Below are positions 1 through 13,500 of a stretch of 64,000 nucleotides of DNA, piece by piece. Source of the DNA: Tillandsia leiboldiana (lineage: Eukaryota > Streptophyta > Magnoliopsida > Poales > Bromeliaceae); the NCBI GenBank assembly GCA_029204045.2, contig CM055081.1:10135392-10199391 (forward strand), written 5' to 3'. The notes beneath the pieces were generated by a model. It was given only the letters and a program-made list of their open reading frames with translations, made no database searches and was not told the origin of the DNA. How positions within the stretch are numbered: position 1 is the first letter of the stretch; every line of letters begins with the position of its first letter. Made by a program: the position numbers and the translations under genes.

Positions 1-198
1 TTCTTCGTGCTTTAATTTTCGGCTTTCTTCTTATTGAACGATTTGTTTTGTTTGTTTTTTCAACAGCCCCGATTAACTGCTGTAGGAGGCTTTGTTTCTC
101 TTGTTTTTATTATTATTTGTCAAAAGTGTTCATTGTTATTGGTTCTCCAACAAGAGAATTTTGAGTACGAAAATGAATTTAATGGCGTATATTTGCAG

Positions 199-701
199 AT
201 GGCGAACCTCGGGATAACCCAAGCAAAAACCAGACCCCACAGAACAAAGATGGGAAACCAATCTATCCTATTGAGCCAATCGAGTCGCCGTATTTTGGCT
301 CATCGGTGCATTATGGCGGCAGGGATTTTTTCGCCTGCTCTGCATCCAGTAGCACTTCTGTAACTGCGAAAACTGTAAGTTCTAATGACAATTTCTGGCA
401 TGATAAAACTATGGTTGGCTGCATAATGTACTCTGACGCTCTGTTTTCTTTTTCCTATTTTATGCTTGAGAACGTTAAATTCAGTTGCTAGTATTTACGG
501 CCTTCTTTCTGTATTTAATTATTAGCGTAAAAACAATGAAGATGACGGTTCTGACAATTCAAACTTTGCTACAAGAGGTGATTGGTGGCAAGGTAGGTGT
601 TACTCTGTTTAGGATCTTTTCGAATTGGAAAGCACTCGGTTGAAGAATAGCCGTTAAATTTTTCTCCAATTTTTGTTCTATTAGGTTCGCTTTACTACTG
701 A
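199..701 (+). CDS. C-terminal exons of an unrecognised plant protein (partial)
   Basis: Three exons can be joined in one frame: 199-374, 526-592 and 685-701. The first is preceded by an AG acceptor and opens in phase 2; donors are GTAAGT at 375 and GTAGGT at 593, and acceptors end TTAG at 525 and 684. The joined reading frame gives about 87 residues and stops at TGA 699-701. The peptide is hydrophilic, with a proline-rich segment (PIYPIEPIESPYFGSS) followed by a VHYGG motif, an acidic stretch (NNEDDGSDNSN) and the terminus GDWWQGSLYY. That tail resembles a small plant-specific family I have seen but cannot name. No enzyme motif is visible. The upstream exons lie before the window or were not found in positions 1-198. 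Phase consistency across three exons makes a real gene likely; the function is unknown. Confidence 0.6.
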
Positions 702-1228
702 AGAAAGTCTTGTCTAGTTAAACGAAGAAGGTATGTTGCAGTTGTGAGCTCAATTTCATCTGTTTAATTAATATGTTACCTTATATTAAAGATAGTTATT
801 TATGTACATCTTTCTCCAGTACATAAGTATCTATTTCTGTCAATCCAGATGTCATAAATGCTATCTGCTGAAATTACTTCATTTTTTGTTAAGAATGTTA
901 TCATGCACCATGCTTCTAAGTTAGCGTACTGGTCGTTATTAGTATAATAACTTGTAGAAGCTGATAACCAACCCTGCTTCTGTGTGGAAAGTAGTATCTG
1001 GGACAGCATTGCCCTTTTTTTTTTCCAATGGCGCCATCAGGCTGTTATAGCATGTATTAGGAGGATCAAGGAAATAAGAACCAATGTCATCCATGAAATT
1101 ATTTACGTTTGGAAAGTAAAGCTGTGTACTTGCTGGATTGCCCATATAATACTAAGGCATCATTCCTAATGTGTTAAACTGGCATTTGTCCTGCCACTAT
1201 ACCTACTCTTGCGCACCATGATGTGTAA

Positions 1229-1326
<98 letters not shown>

Positions 1327-2764
1327 ATACAGTCGGCTGATGCTTCTTCATTTTAACGTTGGTTAAGGATACTCTCACCTTAGAGTGATTATTGTTATTT
1401 TTCTAAATAATGGCAATACTCGCTCTCAGGTGAAAGTATCATCATTTCTAGTCTTAGCTTTCCTGTATGACGATAATAATTATTCGAGTCATTTATCAGG
1501 ATGCCATTTTTCTTGGATGTGTAATTGTTTCTTACATGTACCCAAGAGTGTTTACAGCCTGTGCAGTTTTTAACTCGAAATCATTTTCTTATTTATAGTG
1601 TCACACATATATTTTCAGGGTTTATAGTTAGTAGTTTCAATTGGATTATTTGTTTTTCAGTTGGTAATTAGAATGGCCCTCGTTTTACTCAAGAAGGAAT
1701 TGGTGTGCAAACTTGAACTACTATCACAATGATAGTAACCTTCGGCTGATAACTAAAGAACTTCTTAGGAGACGATGCTATCTCAAGCTTCTAGAGAAAA
1801 CAATTGTTTCACAAATTGCTACTAGACTAAGCTCTTGACGGTGGCGATGGTAGACTACTTTTCCCATGTTCTCTTCTGATCTCACCAGATACTTGAACAT
1901 TTTCTACGGTGGATCTTCGCTAGCGGACCATACATCTGCTTTTTTCAATTTTTGTGTACTTCGATTTCTTAACAGCTTCTTTACTTTTTTTCTTCTAGGT
2001 AACTGTTGGCAGCTGCATGCAGGAGGTGCTTTGGTAAAGCTGCTTTGCGTCATCCAACCTGCAGGAATAGCTGCTTCTTCTTTCATGTTTGAGATATCAA
2101 CCTAGAGGAACCATCTAGCCATTTCTTCTTTCTGTTCTGTTCTGTTTTAGGATATAATGACTTACATGAACTGTCTCTACTGTATGAAAGCTGTAGACTG
2201 CTCTTAGATTGATTGTCTCAGGGTAGTATGTTGTGTTTGGTCTTCGCCTCCAAATTATTGAAGCGAGGCTGTAAGACCACTTTATTGTTTGGTATGTTAC
2301 TATCATTCCAGCAGACAATTGTGTTGCAACTGAGTTTTGGAAAATAAATGCCATCAGTGGGATATTTGTTTGGCCTCGGATGAGTGATGTGTAGCTTTCT
2401 TTTCTTTAGTGGCGCATCATGCGACAACCTGAGTTTGTGCCGGTTTCGTGACTTTTATGGCCGTGTTCATTATCTCACCACAAAAGTTTCAGACAAAGTA
2501 GCCATATATGACGCATCCGTAGTAACACGGCAAGACACACTTACTTATTCATGCGCTACATGATCTATACATGGCACATCATATTCCGTATCCAGCAGGT
2601 TGCTGTCGCTGTTTATTCCTTACCTCTATGCTCTTCAAGGTAAAGTATAACCTGCGATGCGGACAGAAAGAAAACCAAGTTCAACTCGACAACAAACTTT
2701 GTTTCAATGAAACCCTTTCATTGTTGCCAAACCAAACATTCATGATGGGAACAAAACTACCTAC
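702..2764. other. 3' flank and intergenic, including possible last exon of the LTP gene
   Basis: No open frame here looks coding. The first part is probably the 3' UTR of the upstream gene, since the final coding exon ends at 701. A long GT/AT microsatellite occupies about 1227-1324. On the minus strand near 2640-2657, a good acceptor (pyrimidine tract ending CGCAG) precedes a short stretch that can read GYTLP-stop. That is the usual C-terminus of DIR1-like lipid-transfer proteins, so the last exon of the neighbouring minus-strand gene may lie there, although the phase does not fit cleanly. Confidence 0.4.
1227..1324. repeat. (GT)n-(AT)n microsatellite
   Basis: A short GT run passes directly into an uninterrupted AT run of more than 80 bp. 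Long AT runs like this are often variable in length and may be mis-sized in an assembly. Confidence 0.95.
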
Positions 2765-3063
2765 CTCCGTCGATCGGCGAGGTTGCAGCGCTTGGGTATG
2801 GTCATTGCCACCTGTGGCTTGATTCCAGCGCTCTTAGCTGTGTTAGACAGCATGACAGCACAGAGGCAGCGCGGGGACCGGCCGAGTCTGTGCACTGCAG
2901 CGCAGCAGGTGGGCGAAACAGGCGCTCGCGGATCTTGCGCTGCTGCTGCACATGGTGCCAGCCTCAGAGCCATTTTATCTGCTGAAACTCTCCCGCATTC
3001 TCCGGCTCCCTCGACCCTCTCGACCAGCACGATGATACCTGCAATTACCACCAACACAAGCAA
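2765..3063 (-). CDS. DIR1-like non-specific lipid-transfer protein, first exon
   Basis: The frame starts at ATG 3063 on the minus strand and opens with a hydrophobic signal peptide (about residues 1-20, MLVLVVIAGIIVLVERVEG). It then shows the lipid-transfer cysteine spacing: C in GECGR, C in LAPC, the CC pair in PTCC, the CXC pair in RCLC, and C in PKRCNL, which is seven of the usual eight cysteines. Such proteins are secreted and bind fatty-acyl lipids in a four-disulphide cavity; the AGIKPQVAMTIPKRCNLADR segment is typical of the DIR1-like branch. The frame reaches a stop at 2761-2763, but a GTAGGT donor at 2764 suggests splicing to a short last exon carrying the eighth cysteine and a YTLP-like end. 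I could not join that exon in phase, so the gene is either incompletely modelled or damaged at its end. A TATA-like motif lies about 85 bp upstream of the ATG. Confidence 0.62.
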
Positions 3064-3143
3064 GTAGAGACAAGTGGCTTACTCCGCACTCGATCCACGT
3101 ACCATGATATTGATGATAGATAGCTTTACGAGTTATGCATATT

Positions 3144-3152
3144 ATTTATATA
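3144..3152 (-). promoter_or_regulatory. TATA box candidate for the lipid-transfer gene
   Basis: On the minus strand this reads TATATAAAT, about 80 bp upstream of the ATG at 3063. That is a normal distance for a plant gene with a short 5' UTR. Position relative to the gene is the only support. Confidence 0.5.
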
Positions 3153-3883
3153 AGGTGGTGGGAGGCTAACGAAGCTCCCAGATGGTCGCAGTAGACGCGT
3201 GCCACATCATGGCCTTAATGGAGGAAGCACTAGTCCGACAAAGCTAGAGCATGCGGACACCTAATGGAGGGCCAAGTGATTTTCAAAATAAACAAATTTT
3301 TGCTCGACGTGAGCCCATCGTCATCCTTACTTCCTATAGCCCAGAAATATTATTGCACGCTCCTAATTAATTCGTACACCACACCGCCCTGCCTTGCACC
3401 CCGATTGGATGTAGTGCAACAGATTTTTAGTTTATAATCGAGCTGTCCTGAATCTGATCTGAGTTTTTTTTGTAATACTTTCTTAATTAATTCTTTTGTC
3501 TGCTAATGGGCCCGAATTGACTTGAAGCCCACACAGCGAGAAGCCGGGACCTTTATCAAACGGGTCCGGGCCAAGGCCCCCTATCTACATCTATCTAATT
3601 AGCCTGATGAACATGCAGTGATGCATGATAAAATATCACCACTAATAACCAGCATTTTAATTTTAATAATAATCGGCGTTTTGACTTTTGGAGATGTAGA
3701 ACAGCTCGGATCAATAACTAATACCGTCACAACTTACCTGCTAACCTGCTATCCATCCAACCCAATAATTTTTTTTTTTATGAAATAATTAGACAATAGA
3801 CAATTAATGGCTGTTCACTACCACTATTATTGGGCCCAAACAATTTGCATATAATTATAGAGGTTAAATTAAAGAATGAAAAT

Positions 3884-3919
<36 letters not shown>

Positions 3920-4263
3920 GGTGATGACTCGGCAGAAGTGGCACAGTTACAAAGTGCCAAACTAGCTATCTCGCGGAGGCGGCCGACCCGTGATTATGAG
4001 TCGGCTATTTATCCAGCAAACATATATTTCCACTCCCGTTATTTTTGACTGTAATGGAACACAAAAAAGTATAGTAAATTTTAAGCACCCCTACGGCGCA
4101 TAAGAATTGCCGTTGCAGCACAGCTGCACACCGCTGCGTCTCCACCGACCTGCTATACTCGTCCTCTCGAGAATTAGGGCTTAATTCGCACACACTGAAA
4201 AGAAGACGCCGTTGAATGCCTGGGAGGATTTGAGAGAGAGAGAGAGAGAGAGGAACAATCGCC
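3153..4263. other. Intergenic and shared promoter region between LTP (-) and PAS1 (+)
   Basis: No coding frame is visible. The two flanking genes diverge from here. The region holds AT-rich DNA, a 31-bp GA run (3887-3917), several GGGCC/GGCCC motifs around 3508-3575, and a second GA run at 4231-4252 ending 11 bp before the PAS1 start codon. Purine or pyrimidine tracts next to start codons are common in plant 5' UTRs. Confidence 0.5.
3887..3917. repeat. (GA)n microsatellite
   Basis: An uninterrupted GA dinucleotide run in the intergenic space upstream of PAS1. Confidence 0.95.
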
Positions 4264-7200
4264 ATGTCGAATGAGGAAGATTTCGCGCCCAAGAAGAAGA
4301 AATCTGCGGAAGACGCCGAGAAGAAGAGGTTCCTCTGCAATCCCTCTCTCTATCATCAATCTTCTCTTCTTCTTCTTCTTCTTCTTCTTCTTCTTCTTCT
4401 TCTTGAGAAGAAGAAGAAGAAGAAGAAGAAGAAGAGAAGATTGATGATCTTCTTCTTCTTCTTGAGAAGAAGAAGGAGAACAAGAAGAAGAAGAGAAGAT
4501 TGATGATCTTCTTCTTCTTCTTTTTGCACGAGATTATCCGAGTTTGTTCTCAATTTAGAGTAAAGGTATTACGATTATTTACGCATTAGAATGATACTGA
4601 TCATTCCTCGGAAAGATCATAGTAGCACTTAAGATTTGGAGTAGATCTTTAAGCTTGACTAGTTTGCTAGTTCAACGAGCATGAACTTCTCGACTGAGGC
4701 AACCTTTAACTCTCATGAACTTACTTAAATGAGGTTTACTTGTAAATTTTTTTGATGTTGCGCAGCAGATTTCATATGTGTCGTATCAAACATAAGTAGT
4801 TCATAATTTGAGCATAGCTAAGGGGCTTGACCTTGTTGAGTAGGAGCATATTTCACCTGGTGAAAAGATGAGATACCGGCTGCTACTATGATAAGCAAGT
4901 AGATTAGTAGACGGCATCTACTGATGATGCGAAATGTCGAAAAACGAGATGAAGTAGAAATCATCTATTGTCTAGCAGGTGTTCATGGAAATGAACAATC
5001 GAATCATTTTAAGATGGGTTACCGATTTCTCACTTGGTGTGATGAAAAGAAAGAGACACACAACACTATAGGGAAAAGTATGTTGGGTTTTATTTGGATT
5101 TGGTGATTTTAAACTTGTGTTTTGGCCTTTGAATTTTTTCTTAGCCAATCTTGGGAAGTGGCATCTCGGGCTACCCAAGAGCCTTCCTTGGGAAGTAGCT
5201 TGTGGGCTGCCCAACAGAGATCTTGTCCCCTGGTGAGTTAATGTGCTCTCTCACTTTGGGCTCTTTATATAGAGAGCAAGAGAGCTTGGTTGCTTACTTG
5301 AGCTATAGCATACTACTCCTCTATTTTATAGAGTTCTACTACACTGAGATTTACCTTTTTTCTCTTTTAATATTTCGAGTCTTACTATTGCTGGATTTCT
5401 GAAAGCTGTTGGGTTCGCTACGCACCATCCCGGAGTCGACGGGATGGACAGTGATCGTTGTATCGCTAGGGGTGATTGCCGGAGCCTCGCACGTGGAGGG
5501 GCAATCTTGCTTCTAGGACAGTGCTTACGCACGCCTCGACATTCTCAGGCTTCGTCTAAACTTTGATATATATTTTATTGTTAACAGTATAATAGAATAT
5601 TACATTATAGTATTTCGGATTTAAATTATATTTGACTAAAAGAATTAATTTGAAAAGATAATTTCCCAACAAAGTAGTGTTTGGAAAATGCTTATACTCA
5701 GAGGATGCATTATAGAATTCTACCATTTTCTCCTTTAAATTACAACTGCCTTTACCCCTTGAGAGCTAACTTGGTATTTTGATAAGGTTGACCTTAATTC
5801 GACCATATCACTTGCTTGATATTTGTTTTTGGAGAGGCATAGTGTTGGTCAATAATGCATGACTAGAAGTCTAGAATAAGTCACTATTGGAAGGTTTTGT
5901 TTTTGTACTGCATATTTTCATCATAAGGTAATAGCGTCCAGAATTATGAAGATATGACTAGCTGTATTTTGTCTGCAGGAGGAAAAAAGTGACTCCTGGA
6001 AGTTTGATGAAAGCAATACTCAGATCTGGGGAGGGTACTGGAAAACCTGTAGAGGGAGATCAGGTAAGATTTTATTTATTGTCTGTTTTCATCTGCGCCT
6101 ATCTAAACAATGGTTGGTTTCTTCTTCCATCTGTGTCTATCTAAATGATGGATGACTTCTCTCTTTCTTTTGTCAGATTACACTAGCTACACTAGCTGAA
6201 GCCTGCTCAGGCTCCTAGTGGTGGTTTAAACATGTTTCTTGTGTTTCTTATGGTCTGGACCCTTGTAGGCAGTTTCAGAATCTAATGAAATAAGGGTGCT
6301 GAATTGTTCTCTTCACTATTTTGCAGGTTGTATTTCATTGCACTACTCGAACTTTAGATGGAGCTATTGTCAATTCTACAAGAGTGGAACTTGGAGGTGA
6401 TTAAACTATTTTTACTCCCATTTCACTTCTTATTTTACAAGGGCAATAATAAATTTTGGTGATTTGTCTGATGTAATAGGTAAAGGAAATCCTCTCAGGC
6501 TTATCTTGGGAAAGAGCAAGATGATTCTTGGTTTTTCTGAAGGCATTCCTACAATGTTAAAGGGTGAAATAGCAATGGTATCTTCTTTAGATTCTTAAAC
6601 TTTCTTGTGCTTCGATCTGAAAAGGTTTTTTGGAGTTTTCTGTTGGGATCTATCTTGTAGAAGTGCTTGTGCACATTTCTTTAAATCACTTTGCTTTAAT
6701 TCACAATTTTTTGGAAGATATTGAATGCTCATTTAGAAGTTTTGAGTGATTATATTGTGCTGGATAAATGATATAAATGCATTGTTGATGGTTGAATGTG
6801 TGTGCTGTGAAAAACTAATTTGGTGTTTCGTGTTAAGGAATTGACATGTCTGCTTAATAAGTAATGATTACCTGTTCGATATTCTTCTGTTGGTTGAGAT
6901 TCTTATATTGTGATTTCACTCTAATATGTTTCATTTTCAGTTCAAAATGAAACCTGAGATACACTATGCTGAGGATGACTGCCCAGTCACAGCACCAGAG
7001 GGTTTCCCAATGGCTGATGAACTTCATTTTGAAATTGAGATGCTGGATTTCTTCAAAGCCAAGGTAAGACCATCTTTCAGATGGTCTATGCTAATTTAGT
7101 TATGACAGAATCTGGCGGTTCTCTTTAGCCGACATATCTTTTATTACTTTTCTGAATTATCTGCAGATTTTATAGTATAAAGGTCATGATGCTGTTCTAC

Positions 7201-10200
7201 GTATCGTTGTTTTTCCTAAGCAAGCTCTTTCATAATTTTTCCCCCCCTCAGTGTGTATGTGCGTGTATGTAACTATGTATGTACATACCTTAATAGTTAT
7301 TTGTTGGTTTTTTTCTCTATACATTCACTTTTTAATGCTTTAATCCTTTTTTTCTCATTATTGGTAGATGGAGCAGATATTCAGTTACTGTATGTTCTGC
7401 AATTTTGTTGATTCTTATTTGCCCAAGATTTTGCTATTCATTAACTTTCAATTTATTAAGTTGTGATACCCATTGTTTCCATTGCGATATCAAGAGTATC
7501 ACAAGGTTGCACAGCTTTTGTATTTTGTCTGCGGCCCTTATCCGCCATCCTTTTTTGCCTTCTTATTTGTCCATACTTTGGAATTTGGTCTCCATGGTAC
7601 AGCACATATGCTTGGGAATACATAGTTATGGTGTGGTTTGGAGTTCTACATTCTCTATTCTTCATATGTTTTGTTGGTATGTTATCTGCTAGTAAATGGT
7701 CAGAGTAACTTTTATTCATTTGTACTTAGTCACCCTACATGATATTTATCGCCAGACCAAATAAGTATACATGCATAGGGAATACTGGGTCATATAGCGC
7801 TTTAGCATTAGAAATAATTTGTCAAGTTTTTGAATATTTTGCAAAGGTGACCACCTAAGCTTCCATAAAACCTTAGCGGGTGAGATAAAAAACTGAAGAA
7901 ATCAGGTTGCTGGTAACCTACTCATATCAGTACACCCCAATCCCTTTGGGAAACAATCGTGACTGGGTTAAATTGTTGCGCATGCCTGAAAATCGTGATG
8001 GAAAGTATGTTGGCAGGTTGCTGGCAGAGAGCTTTCTATCACTTCTTTGATTGACACAAACTGTTTTTGAGAAGGCTACTGGCACTTAGTGCCTGGAACC
8101 TAAACCAACATCCTAGGTAGGAGAGCAAGGTTCTGAGATCCTAGGTAGGAGAGCAAGGTTCTGAGCTGGCAAAATCAGGCTGTAATTTCAACAGTTCGGT
8201 TTAATCCATTGGAGACTTTTGTCAACACTCGGCTCTTTTCATTTGCAACTGTAAACTGCTTTAGATTTCTCTGTATGTGTGTCTGTTTTTTCCATTGTAA
8301 ACTGTTAATGATGAATTGTATCAAAGACGTTTTTTGCTTCTTCAAAGTCTAACATCAGCATGTCTCCATTTGCCCAGGTCATTAGCGAGGATTTGGGAGT
8401 TGTGAAGAAGGTAATTAAAGCCTTTTCTTCTGGACCCCATGACCATCCAGATAAATTTTTTGTGGTTGAATTTGAAATAGATAGGATTTTTAACCGGCAT
8501 GGTATTACTTTCTTCTCCATCAGTGTATTTCTCTTACTTGATTTTTTGTACTTGCTGGTGCTTAAGTTTTTTTTTGTAATTTCATTTTTTAATGTCTGTG
8601 CTAGGCTCTTAATTTGCTTGCGCTAGATAAAATTATGCTGTCAATAGGTGTTGAACTTGCTTGTTAGAACTATAGCTTCCTTTAATTACATCTTCTCTAT
8701 AAGAGTCTTTTGATATTTTATACTTCCAATTTGAATTTTGTAAAGGTGGTGAGCTTCTTTGCTATGTAAAGGTTGTTTTATAAGTTAAATTTCACCTTTT
8801 TTTTTTATATGAATTCAGCTACAGAAAAACTGAATTGAACACGCTTCTTCTTGAAAGAATCTTTGTGGTTGTTATACATGATAGATATAACATTTTTCTT
8901 TTTCTAGATAGGAGAAGTTTCCTTTGTATGAAGGCCCAGTGTGTACATTCTGATACTAGTAGAAATGTGATATCCAGTGTTTGCTGTATTCTTTGTTTCA
9001 GTACCATGCTTATTGTTGACCTTTACTTTACCTGTGCAGATAACTAATGAAGGGCAAGGATGGGAATCTCCAAGAGAACCTTATGAAGTGACAGCTAGGT
9101 GAATGGCCTACTTTTGCATAAATATTGAAAACTCAATAACTATAACCTACTTTTGTCAATCACTGACGTATTTGTGGATGTTACAAGAATGGTTATTGTG
9201 CAAGCAGCACAGAAGGCCATGCTGTAGCACATATTGTGCTGGCACTGTGCTGTGACGTGTGAATAAAACATTGAGTTAGATTTGAAGCACATTCAAGTCC
9301 ATAAATTGGCTGAAATTGGTGCTGAAATAATGAATTCGTGCTTTGTCAATTCTACTACTAAAGGAATACTTAATAGTGATTGTTCTTGGTGACTCTGTTG
9401 TGCGACGTGCTTTTACTGTTGTCAGGATTACTGCTAAGACGGTAGACGGGAAGGGAATTCTGCTTCATAAAGAAGAACCTTACTTCTTTACTTTCGGTAA
9501 ATCTGAGGTCAGCAGATAGTTCCTTTCTTTATGATGGTATCATTAGGTTTTCTTGGGTTTGTTATATAGGAGAGTTGTATACTTAAGTAGCTATATGCTT
9601 TCTGACGAAGCTGTACTGGAAGTCATTGAACTGAGTTAGATGCTTTGAGGCAGAAATTTCCTCTTTAGTAGCCTGATGTGTTATTCTATGAATCAACTTA
9701 CTCTATTGTGTTGTTCAACTTCAAAGCCAATTAGTTGTTGTGGTTGAACCTCTGTATTTGCTGGAAACTTTTTAAAAAGTATGTATACTAACTGTAAACT
9801 TATCCTCTGGTCAATCGGGGTTGCTTTTTCCTTATCATGTGGTGTGTTTAATTTCTGTGTTTATTTAGTTTAGGTACCAAAAGGGCTTGAGATGGGGATT
9901 GGAACAATGGCACGTGGAGAGAAGGCTATAGTTTATGTCAACAAAATCTATTTAACACAATCTACTTTAATGGCATCTCTAGAAGGTCTTGAAGAGGTTC
10001 AGTTTGAAATTGAACTAGTTCAGTTTGTTCAGGTATGTTCACATTCACTTTAAATAGAGAATAGCTTTTATTTCATTGTAAAACTTTAAATATTGTTTGG
10101 TTGCTGAAATTCGGCTGTTGTTTTCTTCTTTACCGGAAATTTGCATTATACTAACATGATGTGTACTAAAAGGTGAGAGATATGCTTGGTGATGGACGGC

Positions 10201-10463
10201 TAATAAAGCGACGTGTAATTGACGGAAGAGGTCACCACTCTACATTCAGTAGATCGATATCTCCTTTATAAGACTGCATAACATTTTCATGTCATAACGT
10301 AGTAATTAGTTTTGGTAAATATATTTCAAGTGGATCACATGAAGGATGAAAATCGTTTTCATCAATTAGTGGGTACAAAATCAAATTATGGCATCATTGT
10401 TATCATGCTTTTTAAGCTATTATCTTGTATTTTTCATACCAGATTATGTTGATTATTTGCATA

Positions 10464-10536
<73 letters not shown>

Positions 10537-13500
10537 TATTTATTTATTTGTTGGTGATATAGTATAACTTATTTCTCACCTTGACATATTTATGGAATAA
10601 TTTTAGGTGAGTTCCCCATGGACTGCCCTCTTCATGATAGCTTGTTAAGGGTGCATTACAAGGGAATGCTGCTTAATGAAGAAAAGACACTGTTTTACGA
10701 TACAAAAGTTAATAATGATGGCGAGCCATTGGAGTTCTGTTCTGGAGAAGGGCTAGTAAGCATCATACTTTTATCTTTACAGAAATTCGTAAATTGGAAT
10801 TTGTTTGTTTTCATGGAACCTGCCTTCATTGGGATTTTCTCTTTTGTTGCTTTCCATCAACAATAGTAATAAATGGGTATGGATACTTATTAGCTGGAGT
10901 TGCTTACGGTCCATTGGGACCTTATCAGTTATAAAGCTACTGATATTATTCTAAAAAAGAAGGTTGAAATAGTATAAACAGTAAAAGAAATAGTAGGAAT
11001 TTCTTCAAAGTTAGCTATGTTCGGTGCTTCCTTCTGATGTCATGATGTCCAGTGGGTGCTCCATTGTAGAATTAAAATGCTTTTGATCCCTTGAAACTTC
11101 AAATTATTTGATTTGATTTTTAATAAACATATATTTCATCTTTTGGTAGGTGCCCGAGGGACTAGAAATGTGTGTTCGTCTAATGCTTCCCGGAGAAGTG
11201 TCTCTTGTCACTTGCCCTCCGGATTATGCATATGATAAATTTCCAAGGTTTACTTTGCCTCTATGTTAGATGTCTGTTGCTTCTCCAAGTGAATTTTGTA
11301 TGATATTAAGTCTTGCTGCAGCAGACCGGCTAATGTTCCTGAAGGAGCTCATGTCCAGTGGGAAATTGAACTACTTGGCTTTGAAATGCCCAAGGTAACC
11401 AGGTTTTCAAATGCTCCAAGCATCCAATGCTAATTTGTGGAAATATGAATTGTACAACATAAAGCATATCCAACAGACACCATCTTTAAGCCTCCTAATT
11501 TTATTCTAGACCAAAGCAATCCATGTTAATTTTTATACGAGATCGAAATAAGAACAATTGTTATCGATTGACTGCATATTTTTTAAGAACGGTGCAATTC
11601 AGTGATAAATATGTCATGATCCAAGTTAACTTTAGATTCAGATTCTACGGTCTCTTATTCTCTTGCATGACTACATGTACATGCAGGACTGGACTGGCTT
11701 GACATTTCCAGAAATCATGCAAGAAGCAGAAAAGATAAAAAATACGGTATGAACTAGGAAGATATAATAAAGGTTTCTTAATTATCACTGCCCAAAACAC
11801 TCATATCTATGTTATTTTTTTAATTATAGGGGAACAGACTATTCAAAGAAGGAAAGTTTGAACTTGCAAAGGCAAAGTATGAGAAGGTATGACTTTTGCA
11901 TTTGATAGCTTTGGTGCGCTTAAACATTTTCTGTTCACTGAGTGTTGTGATTGGCTTAATTCTGAATCATAGAATATTGAGCTGAAGGGATGAGTTTCAG
12001 ATTTCTAAAACAAGACATTTGGAGAACACAGTTTCTTTATTGAGTAGGTGGTAACTCAACTAGAGAAGGAACAGCCCAATGCGAGGGTTGCAGTAGAGTT
12101 AAGGTATGCAGCCTTATAGCTGCATCTGAGGAGTTTTTTCCTACAAGCCAAATGAACTCATCTTGTAACGGATCTATGTTAACGCTGCAGAAAGGTCCAC
12201 CCTCCAGGTTAAATTCATGAGGATTCTAGGTTCTTCGTGGAAGTAACCAACCTTTTTAGCTCTAGGATATCATTTTTTTTTTTTTTCAGGAATACAATGT
12301 AGATTACTGGTGCGTTTCTGTGACCTAATAAAAATCAGGCATAAGCATTAGAACCTGTAACTTTGTTCTTAATATATACCTCAAAATCATTCGTATAGAC
12401 CACATTTTGAGCTTTAGAACTATCCTTTAACCAATTAATTGAGTTGCATGTTCTCATTGGGGCATCTTTAGTCTAGATTGTTTGTGGTTATTTTTTGCTA
12501 TATGATCTACAGAAAATACACGAGTTTCACAGTAGTATCGTACGTAAACTTTTGGCAGCAATTTATCATCTCTGTTTATGTATATGTGTGTGATGTTGCT
12601 CTAGAATGTTCTTCCATAGTCATTGGATCTTTAAGCTTTAATTTCTCTTTTGGACTTTGCAGGTGATTCGGGAGTATAATCATGTCAACCCACAAGATGA
12701 CGAGGAGGGAAAAATATTTTTGAATTCAAGGGTATGGCGGTGGTTAATATCTGCCCAATTACTTGCTTCTGTGCCGAAGTCATTTCACATAATTCAACAG
12801 TTTCTAAGTGGTATTAAAATTATTTTATCGAATTCAATATTGAATGTGATTTCAGTTTCTTTCTCTCTTTATGATGGTTGCAGAACTCGCTGCATTTGAA
12901 TGTAGCTGCTTGTTATCAGAAAATGGGTGATTATAGAAAATCAATCGAGACATGCAATAAGGTGCGAAGCTCTAAATTTCTGAAGAAATTTCTGCTCCTT
13001 AAAAGTTCTGATTCTGTTTCTAATCTGGGCTCTAATAGATGCTTTTAAGCTGGTTCTGTTAGGTTTATACTAACTGTTTCTGATCTTAGTGTACGAATCA
13101 CATCTAATTACTCTATTTGCCCATAGGAACCAACATTGTTGTATTCAATGCTAGTAGTTTGCTTTTTCCAATCGGTGTATGTCTTGACTGGAATAATATT
13201 ATGCCTTTAAACTTCTGAGTTTTCATTTCCGGAGAGCAGGTATTAGATGCAAACCCTGTACACGTGAAAGCGTTATATCGACGAGGCATGGCTTACATGT
13301 TAGGTGGAGATTTTGATGAGGCAAAGAAAGATTTTGAAATGGTTGGTTTTAACACTTGCCTTTTCTTTTCCTTATAAGTTCTAAGAACCTACTAGCCTGT
13401 GTAATTGCTCAGTCAGATATTCATCTAAGAACTAGATGTGAGCTTGCTTTTACTTTCAGATGGTAACTGTAGACAAATCTTCGGAGCCTGATGCTGCTGC

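Noticed and set aside
4174..4553. Several open frames rich in Ser, Arg, Lys, Glu or Leu around PAS1 exon 1
   Set aside because: They are created by CTT/AAG triplet repeats; only the frame from 4264 fits the PAS1 protein and its splice site.
7405..7719. Open frames of 80-95 codons on both strands
   Set aside because: They lie inside PAS1 intron 5, show no domain and overlap each other on both strands.
12478..12899. Two plus-strand frames of 62 and 80 codons
   Set aside because: The first is intronic. The second is PAS1 exon 16 read on into the intron after the donor at 12732.
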